This document shows, piece by piece, positions 19,131 through 28,141 of a stretch of DNA of 64,000 bases. Numbering within the stretch: position 1 is the first letter of the stretch; every line of letters begins with the position of its first letter. The translations under genes and the position numbers were made by a program. Location: contig NZ_QBKQ01000003.1 of assembly GCF_003054225.1 (NCBI RefSeq), forward strand, positions 558,001 through 622,000, written 5' to 3'. The notes under the pieces were generated by a model that searched no databases, was not told where the DNA came from, and saw only the letters and a program-made list of their open reading frames with translations. This DNA is from Christiangramia gaetbulicola. Its GTDB lineage: Bacteria; Bacteroidota; Bacteroidia; Flavobacteriales; Flavobacteriaceae.

Positions 19131-19616
19131 ATGTCAGGAAAGTATAAAGTACCCGATGAAACCAGAATAGGTCATGTTCATTTGAAAGTTTCTAATCTGG
19201 ATAAAGCCCTGAAGTTCTACAGGGATATTCTTGGTTTTGAGATCACCGAAAGAATAGGGGAACAGGCAGTTTTTCTTTCGGCAGGAGGTTATCACCATCA
19301 TATAGCTTTGAATACCTGGCACAGTGAAGGTGCGAACAGGGCAGCTAAATCTGGGGTGGGTCTTTTTCATGCTGCAATACTGTATCCAACCAGGAAAGAC
19401 CTTTCAGAAATCACCAGAAGATTATTTGAAAATGAATATCCGCTTAGCGGTGCGGCAGACCATGGAGTATCTGAAGCCATTTACTTAGACGATCCAGATG
19501 GTAATGGTATTGAACTTTATTGGGATAAACCACGGGAAAAATGGCCCACAAAAACCGATGGAAGTATTAAAATGTATACCAGGAGTTTAGATTTAGAAGA
19601 TCTGATGAATGTGTAA
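19131..19616 (+). CDS. VOC family protein, catechol-2,3-dioxygenase (CatE)-like
   Basis: 161 residues. The N-terminal betaalphabetabetabeta module opens RIGHVHLKVSNLDKALKFYRDILGFE with a metal-ligand His. A second His lies in GGYHHHIALNTW and the Glu ligand in DPDGNGIELYWDKP. These three match the Fe/Mn-binding triad of CatE-type extradiol dioxygenases, though family members also include glyoxalases. Only one domain is present, so it probably acts as a dimer. Divergent from the SRPBCC gene. Confidence 0.82.
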   Translation: MSGKYKVPDETRIGHVHLKVSNLDKALKFYRDILGFEITERIGEQAVFLSAGGYHHHIALNTWHSEGANRAAKSGVGLFHAAILYPTRKDLSEITRRLFENEYPLSGAADHGVSEAIYLDDPDGNGIELYWDKPREKWPTKTDGSIKMYTRSLDLEDLMNV

Positions 19617-19720
19617 TTTATTGATTGTTAGCAGTCTGGCTTTAAAATCTCGTATTTTACACCTAACCGATAGTTTTTTGCTATTGATTTTCATATCATT
19701 GTAGCCTCATAATCATCACT

Positions 19721-20368
19721 ATGCAAAACTTTATCATCACCCTTGTCTTATTTTTACTTTCTCTTTTTGTAAGTGCCCAGGAGGCACCTAAGAAATTTTT
19801 AATTGAAAAAGGAACCTGGAGTTTGGGAGGTTCTTTCGCTGTAGGTTCCGCCCACACAAGTAGTGAAAGAGTAGATTATCCCAGAGATTTCAAAACTTTT
19901 TCTTTTAATATCAGACCGGATGTAGGATATTTTATTGCTCCTAATTTACAGGCCGGTATTCAATTAGGATATGGTTATTCCAAAAACAAATATGAAGAAT
20001 CAGTCTTAACAGAATTAAAAAGAAATTCGTTTAGCATAGCACCTTATCTCAGGAAATTTTTCGGTTTAAGTTCAAAATTTTCAGTATCCCTAACTGGTTC
20101 TCCTTATTATAATTTTTCTCAAAATGATGAGTATTCTGATAATGAGCAATTTGGCCAGTTAAGATCCGAAAATTATGGCGTTAATATCAGACCTGGAATC
20201 TTTTTTATGTTGAGTGAAAAGTTTTCATTGAATGCAGATTTTGGTAGGCTTTATTACTCCCATTTCAGTGATTCCAGGGATGGTGAAGACAGAGAAAAAA
20301 GTGATCAATTTGGGCTTAGTTTTAGTACCGATAATATTTGGATTGGGTTGCGATATTATATCAATTGA
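19721..20368 (+). CDS. Outer-membrane beta-barrel protein
   Basis: 215 residues. A signal peptide ends in SAQ. The mature part alternates aromatic/hydrophobic and polar residues in strands separated by turns, e.g. [47 protein letters not shown] and WIGLRYYIN with a terminal aromatic-rich strand. About eight strands fit the OmpW/OmpA-like or porin-family (PorT/opacity-like) small barrel. It overlaps the converging acr3 gene by 13 bp at the 3' ends. Confidence 0.75.
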   Translation: MQNFIITLVLFLLSLFVSAQEAPKKFLIEKGTWSLGGSFAVGSAHTSSERVDYPRDFKTFSFNIRPDVGYFIAPNLQAGIQLGYGYSKNKYEESVLTELKRNSFSIAPYLRKFFGLSSKFSVSLTGSPYYNFSQNDEYSDNEQFGQLRSENYGVNIRPGIFFMLSEKFSLNADFGRLYYSHFSDSRDGEDREKSDQFGLSFSTDNIWIGLRYYIN

Positions 20369-21405
20369 TTTTGGTTTGCATAGAACCTTTTTCTTAACCA
20401 AAAAGAGACTCTAACCAGTAATATCAATGCCGGTACTTCTACCAGTGGACCAATAACCCCGGCAAAGGCTTGCCCACTATTGAGTCCGAAAACAGCTATG
20501 GCAACAGCAATGGCCAGTTCAAAATTATTTCCAGCCGCTGTGAACGAAATGGAAGCATTTTTATCGTAAGATGCTCCCATGGCTTTACTTAAAAAGAATC
20601 CTATAAGGAACATCAGGCTGAAATAGATCAATAGCGGAATGGCGATCCTTACCACGTCCATTGGTATTTCTACGATCAATTCTCCTTTTAGAGAGAACAT
20701 CAGGATTATGGTAAATAACAACGCAATAAGGGTTAATGGAGAAATAGCCGGGATAAATTTATTTTCATACCAATTCTCTCCCTTTACTTTCACCAGGATC
20801 AGGCGACTAAGAATACCAAGAGCAAAAGGGATTCCCAGGTAGATCGCTACACTTTCGGCGATCGTGGCAATTGAAATATCTACGATAGCCCCATCAAAGC
20901 CGAAAAGAGGAGGAAGCCAGGTGATGAACAACCAGGCATAAAAACTATAAGCAAAGACCTGGAAAATACTGTTCAATGCAACCAGGCCAGCACCATACTC
21001 GCTGCTTCCTTCGGCGAGATCATTCCAAACCAGGACCATAGCGATACAACGGGCAAGACCAATAAGAATAAGACCTACCATATATTCCGGGTGATCCTGC
21101 AGAAAGATTATCGCCAGGAAAAACATTAAGAATGGCCCGATGATCCAGTTAAGCACCAGGGAAATACTAAGGATCTTTACATTCTTAAATACCTTTGGCA
21201 ACAGCCTGTATTTTACCTTGGCCAGTGGCGGATACATCATAAGGATAAGTCCTAAAGCAATAGGAATATTGGTGGTTCCTGAGCTGTAAGAATTGATGCT
21301 GTCTGGAATTGATGGGATAAAATATCCTAAACCAACTCCAATACCCATTGCCAGGAAGATCCATAAGGTGAGATTCTTGTCCAGGTAACTTAATTTCTTT
21401 GCCAT
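20356..21405 (-). CDS. acr3: Arsenite efflux permease ACR3
   Basis: 349 residues with about ten transmembrane helices. The region [21 protein letters not shown] contains the conserved membrane Cys of ACR3 transporters, and [20 protein letters not shown] is the second signature. ACR3 exports arsenite using the proton-motive force. Last gene of the arsR-DUF6428-arsC-acr3 operon; it starts one base after the arsC stop codon. Confidence 0.95.
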   Translation of the reverse strand: MAKKLSYLDKNLTLWIFLAMGIGVGLGYFIPSIPDSINSYSSGTTNIPIALGLILMMYPPLAKVKYRLLPKVFKNVKILSISLVLNWIIGPFLMFFLAIIFLQDHPEYMVGLILIGLARCIAMVLVWNDLAEGSSEYGAGLVALNSIFQVFAYSFYAWLFITWLPPLFGFDGAIVDISIATIAESVAIYLGIPFALGILSRLILVKVKGENWYENKFIPAISPLTLIALLFTIILMFSLKGELIVEIPMDVVRIAIPLLIYFSLMFLIGFFLSKAMGASYDKNASISFTAAGNNFELAIAVAIAVFGLNSGQAFAGVIGPLVEVPALILLVRVSFWLRKRFYANQNQLI

Positions 21406-21406
21406 A

Positions 21407-22024
21407 TTATTTTATGTGTTGGAATACATAGATCATTTCTGAAGCGATCTGGTCACTACGTTCTTCATATTTCTCCATTGCCAATGGAGTATCATCAAAT
21501 TGTTTTGGGTCTTTATAATCTAGTGGGATCCTGGCCTTCGACCCAGGGATGAAGGGACAGTTCTCATCGGCATGGGAGCAGGTCATTACTGCCGCGAAAT
21601 TTTCTGTTGGATTTTCCGGAGCATCATATACTTTGGAGTAACAAACCAGGGGTTCAGCTTCTTCGGAATAAAATACCTGGAAATGGGGGTTTTCTCCAGA
21701 GCCGGATTTTATTATAAAACCGGTTTCTCTTAAAGTTTCTACCGCATTCTTAAAAAAAACTGTTTCTTCTGTACCTCCCGAAAAACATTCGGTTTTGATC
21801 CCAAAATGAGCCGAGATCGCCTGCGCCCAAACCTGGGCTAACTGGCTACGCCTCGAATTGTGGGTGCAGATGAAATTCAGTTTAATTGCTTCTCCTGAAT
21901 TCTTTTGCTGCTGAATAAAATCGATGAGAGGTTGCAGCACCTTTTTCCGGTTTTCGGGAATATCAGTACCTTCTAACTGATCTAGTTTTTTTATAAGGAC
22001 CGGGAATAATTTTGTTTTGTACAT
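21407..22024 (-). CDS. arsC: Arsenate reductase / LMW-phosphatase fold, thioredoxin-coupled type
   Basis: 205 residues, longer than the classical 130-residue ArsC because of an extra N-terminal helix region (about 1-45). The active-site P-loop is C53-T-H-N-S-R-R ([17 protein letters not shown]). The redox-relay cysteines are seen in [16 protein letters not shown], with the C-x6-C spacing of C82/C89 in staphylococcal ArsC. It reduces arsenate to arsenite for export by the adjacent ACR3. The operon lies only 1-10 bp apart at each junction. Confidence 0.92.
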   Translation of the reverse strand: MYKTKLFPVLIKKLDQLEGTDIPENRKKVLQPLIDFIQQQKNSGEAIKLNFICTHNSRRSQLAQVWAQAISAHFGIKTECFSGGTEETVFFKNAVETLRETGFIIKSGSGENPHFQVFYSEEAEPLVCYSKVYDAPENPTENFAAVMTCSHADENCPFIPGSKARIPLDYKDPKQFDDTPLAMEKYEERSDQIASEMIYVFQHIK

Positions 22025-22033
22025 AGAAAAATA

Positions 22034-22498
22034 TTAGCAGCAACCAGATTCGGGAGTACAATAGGAATTCTGAAGTTCAGATAATTTCACTTTTGGTTTT
22101 TGTTCCTGGATTCCGCATTGATCTTTAGCCAGGCAGGTAGTTTGAGTATTTACCAGCAGGAAGTTCTTCCCGTCAAAATCAAGCGCAAACTTATTAATGC
22201 TTTCTCCCTGGTATTCCACCTCTATCTCTGCATCTGGTAAAGCCAGTTTATCCTTAGCCAGGTCTATGATCTTTACCAGTTTTTCAGGATGCAAACGATG
22301 GTTGTAATCGTTCTCTTCCCAAAGTTGAAAGGAGATCTTTTCTTCATTTCTTAAAGTTCCTCCGCAATCAATAAAGTGCTTGCTTATTTTTCCTACTTCG
22401 GTTACATGAAAATGTTCCGGTACTAATTGGCCAGAAGGAAGCTCGAAAGCGATCTCTTTTAGGCCAGATAAATGATCTCTAAATTCTGAAAGTTTCAT
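22034..22498 (-). CDS. DUF6428-type protein of the arsenic operon
   Basis: 154 residues. It starts MKLSEFRDHLSGLKEIAFELPSG. A His-containing strand (VPEHFHVTEVGKISKHFIDCGG) resembles a small metal-binding fold. It ends in a Cys-rich tail (CTPESGCC), and CLAKDQCG is further upstream. Genes of this kind sit beside arsR and arsC in many Bacteroidota (recalled). The cysteines and His could bind As(III) or another soft metal (inference). An ATCGTA/TACGAT palindrome precedes it. Confidence 0.75.
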   Translation of the reverse strand: MKLSEFRDHLSGLKEIAFELPSGQLVPEHFHVTEVGKISKHFIDCGGTLRNEEKISFQLWEENDYNHRLHPEKLVKIIDLAKDKLALPDAEIEVEYQGESINKFALDFDGKNFLLVNTQTTCLAKDQCGIQEQKPKVKLSELQNSYCTPESGCC

Positions 22499-22513
22499 AT
22501 CATTAATCGTTTT

Positions 22514-22529
22514 ATCGTATTATTACGAT
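22514..22529. promoter_or_regulatory. Probable ArsR operator before the DUF6428-arsC-acr3 genes
   Basis: Inverted repeat ATCGTA-TTAT-TACGAT, 16 bp, in the 49-bp gap between arsR and the next gene. Its arms match one arm of the palindrome upstream of arsR, so the same repressor could bind both. Confidence 0.6.
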
Positions 22530-22547
22530 GTTTAATAATAAATTTTT

Positions 22548-22883
22548 TTAACAACATTCGCCAGACCCGCAATCCTGAATCTTATCGAACATGCCGTTGA
22601 AGAGCTGTTGCACTTTCTGCCATTTTTCAGGATTAATGCAATAGCTCATGGACACTCCTTCGATATTTCCCTGAATGAGTCCTACATTTTTTAATTCTCT
22701 TAAATGCTGACTAATAGTTGCCTGCGCCAGGCCAAGTTCATGTACCAAATCACTGTTAATACATTTATTAGACGCAAGCAAATACTGCAGGATAGCGACC
22801 CGGGCAGGATGCGCAAAGGCTTTAGCTAAATTAGCCAGCTCATTCTGCTCTTTGGTAAATAGGTCTGTTTTTGTAAGCCCCAT
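22548..22883 (-). CDS. arsR: ArsR/SmtB family transcriptional repressor
   Basis: 111 residues, winged helix. Typical segments are ANLAKAFAHPARVAILQYL and the recognition helix AQATISQHLRELKNVGLIQG. Cysteines lie at 41 and 82 and in the C-terminal tail CGSGECC (105, 110, 111). These are candidates for As(III) sensing, though not in the classical CxCxxC position. It represses its operon until arsenite binds. Upstream is the palindrome at 22897-22914. Confidence 0.92.
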   Translation of the reverse strand: MGLTKTDLFTKEQNELANLAKAFAHPARVAILQYLLASNKCINSDLVHELGLAQATISQHLRELKNVGLIQGNIEGVSMSYCINPEKWQKVQQLFNGMFDKIQDCGSGECC

Positions 22884-22896
22884 ATTATGGTATATT

Positions 22897-22914
22897 ATAT
22901 TGCAATATTACGAT
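22897..22914. promoter_or_regulatory. Probable ArsR operator in the arsR promoter region
   Basis: The perfect 12-bp palindrome ATATTGCAATAT (22897-22908) extends into TACGAT at 22909-22914. It is 14 bp upstream of the arsR start codon. TATTTTTG on the minus strand (22930-22937) could be the -7 element, putting the operator at or just after the transcription start. Confidence 0.6.
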
Positions 22915-22953
22915 GAATAAGATTATTGGCAAAAATATTACTGAAAAATATTC

Positions 22954-24030
22954 TTAGATAAGGATTCTCTGGTTGGTTGCGGCTGCCTCGTTTATCTTCT
23001 GAACAATATGGATATCTTTCATGCCCTCAGATCCCGGCACTAATACTTGGGTGTCATTAATAATGGCCAGGGCATCATCATCCATTTGCACAGCCTGCTG
23101 GTTTTTCTTCATTGGCGGCAACACCAAACCATCGCTGGTCTTACCCTGAACTCCCGAATATGATTGCATAGGTCTTAAATAGTACCAGCCATTTTCTGCG
23201 GTGACTTCCAGGTTATTCAGATTTTGCCCGAAACTGGTTTTCCCATCCACTATGATTCCGCCTGGAAATTCCATTTTAAAACTGGTAGTTTCATCCACCT
23301 CAGTAAAAATGTCCGGTCTTTGGGTACTTTGTGTAGCCGTTACCGCAATAGGTTCCATGCCTGTGGAATATCGTGCTGCGTTTATAGAATAAACACCCAT
23401 GTCGTAAATGGCACCACCTCCCATTTCTTTTTTAAGTTTCCATGGATTGATAGTACCGCCATTATAACCAGCTTCAGAAATCACATTTTTTATATTTCCA
23501 TAGGGCTTGGTTTCAGCCCAGGTCATGATCTTTTGAGTATTGGTCTCATGCTGCATTCTATAACCAATAGAAAGTTTAACCCGGTTCTTATTACAGGTAT
23601 CAATGATCTGCTGGCATTCCTCGGCAGTTCTGGCCATTGGTTTCTCACACCAAACATGTTTGCCGGCATTAGCGGCTTTAATAGCATATTCGGCATGTAG
23701 ACCGGTTGGAAGAACAATATAGATCACATCGATATCATCATTGTTTACGATCTCATGCATATTCTGGTAATTATATACATTGGAGTCTTTAATGCCATAC
23801 TTCTTTTGCCACACAGGAATCTTCTCTGGACTTCCCGTGACAATACCTCGTAATTCGCAATGATCTGTTTGCTGAAGCGCAGGAGCGAGAAGGTCCCGGC
23901 TATAATATCCCAGGCCAACCAGGGCTACTCCCAGTTTCCTTTGTGAGGAGGCGATACAGCTGGGAAAGGGTAATAAAGCTGCACCTAATAACAGGCCAGA
24001 TTTTTTCAGGAAAGTTCTTCTGTTGTCCAT
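22954..24030 (-). CDS. Tat-exported Gfo/Idh/MocA family oxidoreductase
   Basis: 358 residues. The N-terminus has the twin-arginine signal (RRTFLKKSGLLLGAALLPFPSC). The Rossmann motif is VALVGLGYYSRDLLAPAL and the family catalytic segment is WCEKPMARTAEECQ. The C-terminal half has GGGAIYDMGVYSINAARY, typical of glucose-fructose oxidoreductase relatives. It should act in the periplasm on a sugar or polyol with tightly bound NADP. SC near the end of the signal might be a lipobox. Lone gene; it shares the DNA around 22900-22953 with the arsR promoter. Confidence 0.88.
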   Translation of the reverse strand: MDNRRTFLKKSGLLLGAALLPFPSCIASSQRKLGVALVGLGYYSRDLLAPALQQTDHCELRGIVTGSPEKIPVWQKKYGIKDSNVYNYQNMHEIVNNDDIDVIYIVLPTGLHAEYAIKAANAGKHVWCEKPMARTAEECQQIIDTCNKNRVKLSIGYRMQHETNTQKIMTWAETKPYGNIKNVISEAGYNGGTINPWKLKKEMGGGAIYDMGVYSINAARYSTGMEPIAVTATQSTQRPDIFTEVDETTSFKMEFPGGIIVDGKTSFGQNLNNLEVTAENGWYYLRPMQSYSGVQGKTSDGLVLPPMKKNQQAVQMDDDALAIINDTQVLVPGSEGMKDIHIVQKINEAAATNQRILI

Positions 24031-24081
24031 ATCTTAGAATTTACTATTAAAATAAGTTTTTTTTCAAACTTGACAGAGATC

Positions 24082-24110
24082 AAAAAAGACTGGAGGTTTT
24101 CCAGTCTTTT
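24082..24110 (-). terminator. Intrinsic terminator after the 24143-25243 lipoprotein gene
   Basis: Stem AAAGACTGGA / TCCAGTCTTT with a five-base loop, followed on the minus strand by a T run. Confidence 0.88.
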
Positions 24111-24142
24111 CAAAATTGTAAGCTTATTTTATCCTGATGTTT

Positions 24143-25243
24143 TCAATAATATTCGAAGGTCATCACCACATTTTCATTAATTAACTGTTTAATCGGCTTG
24201 CCCTCGACATTAAACTCATAAGTATAGTTGTATTCTGCATATCCCCAGCCATCCTGAGATTCTAAAGAGCTGTACAAATTCTTATGTACTGGTATAGTGG
24301 GAATGATCTCATTTAATGGGAATGGATTTAATACTTCTAAATAATCGTCATAAATATAAGAGGCTACCAATTCGTTTGCAGGTTTAGTATTTGAAGGGAT
24401 ATAGACCAGGATCTTATGTAAATTTCCATCTTCAAAGTATTCATATTCATAAAGGTATTGCAATACGAATTCGCCCTGCCCATTTTTGCCGGTCTGGGTA
24501 TTCTTACTGATATTTCCTCTGGGATCATATTCATAGATGGAGTAGAGGATAAGTTCATCTTGAAATCTCTCTTCAGATCTAACAATTTTTTGATCTTCCC
24601 AGAAATATAATTTTTCAGAACCCAGATAGTCTTCATTTATTTTTTCTATCAGGCCATCTTCAGAGTAAAAATAATTTTCAGAATAATCCCACATGTCCAT
24701 AGCTTTATATTCTATTTTTTTGATCTTACCATCTTCCCGGTAATGGTAGATAATATTTTCGTTTAGGGATTTCGGCATTCCTTTGAGCTCGTCATCGATC
24801 ACTGTAATAGTAAGTCCATTATTATCTGCCTTGCGGAAACCGCTACTCATAGAATCGAAGGTTAAAGAAATGTTCTTCATCCCTTTAATCACATTATCGT
24901 CAACCGGTGCAAGCTGAAACGAAATTGATTCATCATCTTCTTTCACCTGAAGTGTGATTATGTTTTCTAATACTTCTGGAATAGTTTGAATTTCAAGGTC
25001 TTGCTGATGATGTAATTTTATCCTAATCTCACCAGCAGTGATTGCAGCCTGGTCAAAATCTATAGTTACAGTAGTGAAGCTCCCATTTTCATCAATAGAG
25101 TAGTTTTCTCTAAAACTAACTGTGGTTGCAAGGTTCCCGGGCGGGTCATCATCTGCCGCTATCTGCCCTGGACCATCATCTCCTGAGCAGCTAATAACCA
25201 TAACTGCTAGAAATGAAAAGCAAAGTTTTAAAAATGCTTTCAT
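24143..25243 (-). CDS. Lipoprotein with Calx-beta-like N-terminus and YD-type beta repeats (paralog A)
   Basis: 366 residues. The lipobox ends VISC, then SGDDGPG. The N-terminal part (about 40-150) has alternating strands ending in LTITVIDDEL, a Calx-beta-like pattern. It is followed by GMPKSLN and a long series of Tyr/Asp-rich strands (YHYREDGKIKKIEY, YEYDPRGNISKN, YEYEYFEDGNLHKI) resembling RHS/YD-type or DUF4595 repeats. No catalytic motif is seen. A paralog is immediately upstream on the same strand. Confidence 0.65.
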   Translation of the reverse strand: MKAFLKLCFSFLAVMVISCSGDDGPGQIAADDDPPGNLATTVSFRENYSIDENGSFTTVTIDFDQAAITAGEIRIKLHHQQDLEIQTIPEVLENIITLQVKEDDESISFQLAPVDDNVIKGMKNISLTFDSMSSGFRKADNNGLTITVIDDELKGMPKSLNENIIYHYREDGKIKKIEYKAMDMWDYSENYFYSEDGLIEKINEDYLGSEKLYFWEDQKIVRSEERFQDELILYSIYEYDPRGNISKNTQTGKNGQGEFVLQYLYEYEYFEDGNLHKILVYIPSNTKPANELVASYIYDDYLEVLNPFPLNEIIPTIPVHKNLYSSLESQDGWGYAEYNYTYEFNVEGKPIKQLINENVVMTFEYY

Positions 25244-25315
25244 GGTTATCTATAATTATAAATCTAAAATTGGTAAAACAGTATTCAAAGAATTGAGTTA
25301 TGTTCCAAAAAATCC

Positions 25316-26467
25316 CTACTGATAATTAAAAACTGCTGTTTCATCATCTGTGGTTCTTTTAGTTAACTTTCCCTCAACATTAAATTCATAGCTGTAATTT
25401 AAAATTACAGCTAAAGCGCCCTCCTCTTCAATTTTCATAAATCCGGGTAGATTCTTTTGGTAAATAACTCCGGGGATTATCTCATTTACAGGGAAGGTAC
25501 CCTCATACTCTACATACTCCCCGTAGGTGATTTTACTTACTGTTTCATCATCCTGACTATCCCATTCATTGGGATGGTAATAGGTTGTTATGTGTTTTTC
25601 GGTGAGATTGTCATTACCGTCATAGCTGTATATCGTTCTATAGGTTAGTATTGGTTCTTCAAGTGGGGATTGTACATAATATTCCTCAGCCATACTTACA
25701 TTATGATGTGCATCATATTCATAAACCGTATAGTATTGTTTGATCTCGCCTGCCATATAATTTGTTTGAACTACCAGATCATTTTCCCAGATATATATAA
25801 TTTCATGCACCTGTTGGGGATTGGCATCATCTAATCCAAGCGAATGTTTAGTCTTGATAAGTTTCTTTTCATCATCATAATAATATTTTATGACCTCGTT
25901 CAGATCGAACCAGTCGTCGCTGTATAATTGGTTGGTTTTATGTAGCTTTTTATCTGAATTATAAAAAAATTCGATGTTCAGTTCTGAACTTTTGCTGGAA
26001 GATTCAAAGTTCCTGGGCATGCCATTTAATTCGTCATCGTAGATACCGATTTCCAGGTTATTCTCGTTGGCTCTTCTAAAATATTCACTGAGCGCGGTGA
26101 GAGTGAAACTATAATCATGATAACCATTTATACCTTCATCATTTTGAGGAGTTACTATTAATACTGTATTGGCATCACCTTTTTTCACCTTGAAGCTGAT
26201 CAATCCGTTGAGCATTTCTGGAATAGTCTCAAAATTGATCTCATCTTCAGTGTGTAGTGAAAGTTTGAATTCTCCATCTGAATATGCGTTGCTTACAAAG
26301 GGGATAATGATCTCCTGTGGACCTTGATCTTCAAAGAATCGGAATTCCTTTTCAATTTTTATCAGCGTATATCTTGGAGTTTGCAGGGGAGGTGTTTCGT
26401 CATCTTCTGAACAGCCTAAAAATACTATCATCAGAAAAGTGATACTTAGTTTTACAATTGTTTTCAT
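25316..26467 (-). CDS. Lipoprotein with Calx-beta-like N-terminus and YD-type beta repeats (paralog B)
   Basis: 383 residues. The lipobox ends FLGC, followed by SEDDE. It parallels the next gene throughout: strands ending IGIYDDELNGMPRNFE, then IEFFYNSDKKLHKTN, YYDDEKKLIKTK, YEYDAHHNVSMAEEY and YSYDGNDNLTEKH. Both end with YSYEFNVEGKLTKR / YTYEFNVEGKPIKQ and a closing aromatic strand, so they arose by tandem duplication. Surface location is likely. The function is unknown. Confidence 0.65.
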   Translation of the reverse strand: MKTIVKLSITFLMIVFLGCSEDDETPPLQTPRYTLIKIEKEFRFFEDQGPQEIIIPFVSNAYSDGEFKLSLHTEDEINFETIPEMLNGLISFKVKKGDANTVLIVTPQNDEGINGYHDYSFTLTALSEYFRRANENNLEIGIYDDELNGMPRNFESSSKSSELNIEFFYNSDKKLHKTNQLYSDDWFDLNEVIKYYYDDEKKLIKTKHSLGLDDANPQQVHEIIYIWENDLVVQTNYMAGEIKQYYTVYEYDAHHNVSMAEEYYVQSPLEEPILTYRTIYSYDGNDNLTEKHITTYYHPNEWDSQDDETVSKITYGEYVEYEGTFPVNEIIPGVIYQKNLPGFMKIEEEGALAVILNYSYEFNVEGKLTKRTTDDETAVFNYQ

Positions 26468-27128
26468 TGGTTTGGTATTGAAAGAAGAGAAACCGGGAGG
26501 GGAATAATTAAAAAGAGGAGGTTAGTATTAAAGAGCTGGTGTAGGTTGAAGTTGCACCATGTCTTTAAATTGAATAATTCATGGAAAGAAAAAAGATCTA
26601 TCACCGTTCTTTTCAGAAAATAACGGACATGAACTTTAAGGTGGGGAGTGTACATGGAAATCGATCTGATTTTCCGGTTACCTACACCATAGATGACTTT
26701 TAAATTTGATTTCCCAAAAATTAAAAGCCCGGAAAGATAATTCCTTGTCATTTAGCTTCATATAAAGCTTAAGACTTTAATAATCAGTAAATTACGTGAA
26801 AATAAATGATCTAACTGCTGTATGTCGCGTTAAATTATAAGGTGTATTATATTTATTTCTAACGGAACATTTCAACCAATTTGCCGTAAAACCTCTGCGA
26901 GTTAAACTTTATCTACGTCTTTTATCTCTCACTTAATGATTTCAAATTCCGACAAATAGAAATAATAATTAAAGGTTAATTTTTCTGAAAATTTTAAGCT
27001 AAAGAAAAAAACTTTTGTCTTAAAATCGGTTAATTATCATAAACTCAACAAAGCCTTAACTCTTTATTAGCAGGCATTGAGAGCATTACGGTGTAATTTC
27101 ATCCTACCTAATCAAAACTACTGTTACG
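26468..27128. other. Long AT-rich intergenic region
   Basis: 660 bases between divergent units. No gene, RNA or clear repeat was recognised. An imperfect hairpin (GGAAATC / GATTTTCC, near 26655-26680) is present. It should hold the promoters of the lipoprotein pair and of the L,D-transpeptidase gene. Confidence 0.4.
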
Positions 27129-28067
27129 ATGATACGCTTAAATGCATTAAGAAGAATTTCTTTATTATTTATATGTAGTGCCTTTTTCTACGCTTGTAAT
27201 TCCAATACTCAGGTGGTAGAACCAACTGTTCCGCAGCCGGAAAAATTAAGTATGAGAAATCCGGTGATAAAAAAGGAGCCCAAGATCTACCGAAAAGAGA
27301 TCAGTTATACCATCGATTCCTTAAAAACAAGAAAGCAGATAGATAGTCTGTTCAATGCTTATTCAGAAGAGCAATTACAAACTATACTTGCCTTAAACCG
27401 TATAGAGAAGAACCGGTTAAGGCCAGAAAGACCTATCGTGATCCCAGATTGCGCGTCAGAAGACTTTAAGGCCTATAGTCCTTTCCCTGAAACTATTAAT
27501 TCCCTGCAGTGTATTCCTAAAACTGTTTTGATCTCCCAGAGAGTTCAGGCTTTTGGGTTGTATGAAAACGGGGAGCTCGTAAAATGGGGACCGGTGAGTA
27601 CCGGGAAGAATTCAACCCGTACCCCAAACGGACTTAATTATGGAAATTATAAGGCTAAACGTAAGGTTAGTACCGTTGATGATTCATGGATCTTACCATA
27701 CTATTTTAATTTCATGAATTTCGAAGGAGTAGGAGTACATCAATATGCCCTGCCGGGTTATCCTGCCAGCCATGGTTGTGTTAGACTTTATATGGATGAC
27801 GCGAAGTATATTTTTGAATGGGCAGATATGTGGAATGTTGAAGGATCTAAAATTGCCAGAAACGGAACGCCTTTTATGGTATTCGGGGAATATGATTATT
27901 CATCAGATAAACCATGGATTAATCTTTCACAGAATATGAAAGCGAATGACCTTACTCAGGATGAAATTAATACCCTGGAGAATTATATCCAGGAATATCA
28001 TGAGGACCCAAAGAATTTTCACAATATCGCTTCGAAAAATAAAGAAGGAGAATTAGCCAAAGCTTAA
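27129..28067 (+). CDS. L,D-transpeptidase (YkuD domain) lipoprotein
   Basis: 312 residues. The N-terminus ends in a lipobox-like FYACNSN without a strong acidic run, so it is probably a periplasm-facing lipoprotein. The YkuD active site is HQYALPGYPASHGCVRLYMDDA, with the catalytic Cys in SHGCVRL. Upstream are the substrate-loop residues STGKNSTRTPNG. Such enzymes make 3-3 crosslinks in peptidoglycan or attach proteins to it. It is separated by only 42 bp from the next gene, with a terminator-like hairpin between and across that start. Confidence 0.9.
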   Translation: MIRLNALRRISLLFICSAFFYACNSNTQVVEPTVPQPEKLSMRNPVIKKEPKIYRKEISYTIDSLKTRKQIDSLFNAYSEEQLQTILALNRIEKNRLRPERPIVIPDCASEDFKAYSPFPETINSLQCIPKTVLISQRVQAFGLYENGELVKWGPVSTGKNSTRTPNGLNYGNYKAKRKVSTVDDSWILPYYFNFMNFEGVGVHQYALPGYPASHGCVRLYMDDAKYIFEWADMWNVEGSKIARNGTPFMVFGEYDYSSDKPWINLSQNMKANDLTQDEINTLENYIQEYHEDPKNFHNIASKNKEGELAKA

Positions 28068-28090
28068 TTGATTAAGTTTTAATTAAATTA

Positions 28091-28141
28091 GCCGGTAAAC
28101 ATTGATACTATGAAAGGTTTTAATTTTTACCGGCTTTTTTT
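28091..28141 (+). terminator. Terminator-like hairpin enclosing the start codon of the next gene
   Basis: A perfect 9-bp stem, GCCGGTAAA (28091-28099) with TTTACCGGC (28126-28134), followed by seven T. The 26-base loop contains the ATG at 28110. It follows the L,D-transpeptidase stop by about 25 bp. Confidence 0.75.

Noticed and set aside
26464-26751. 95-residue minus-strand open frame upstream of the lipoprotein pair
   Set aside because: Low-complexity, AT-driven composition, no family pattern and overlap with the lipoprotein start; judged non-coding.
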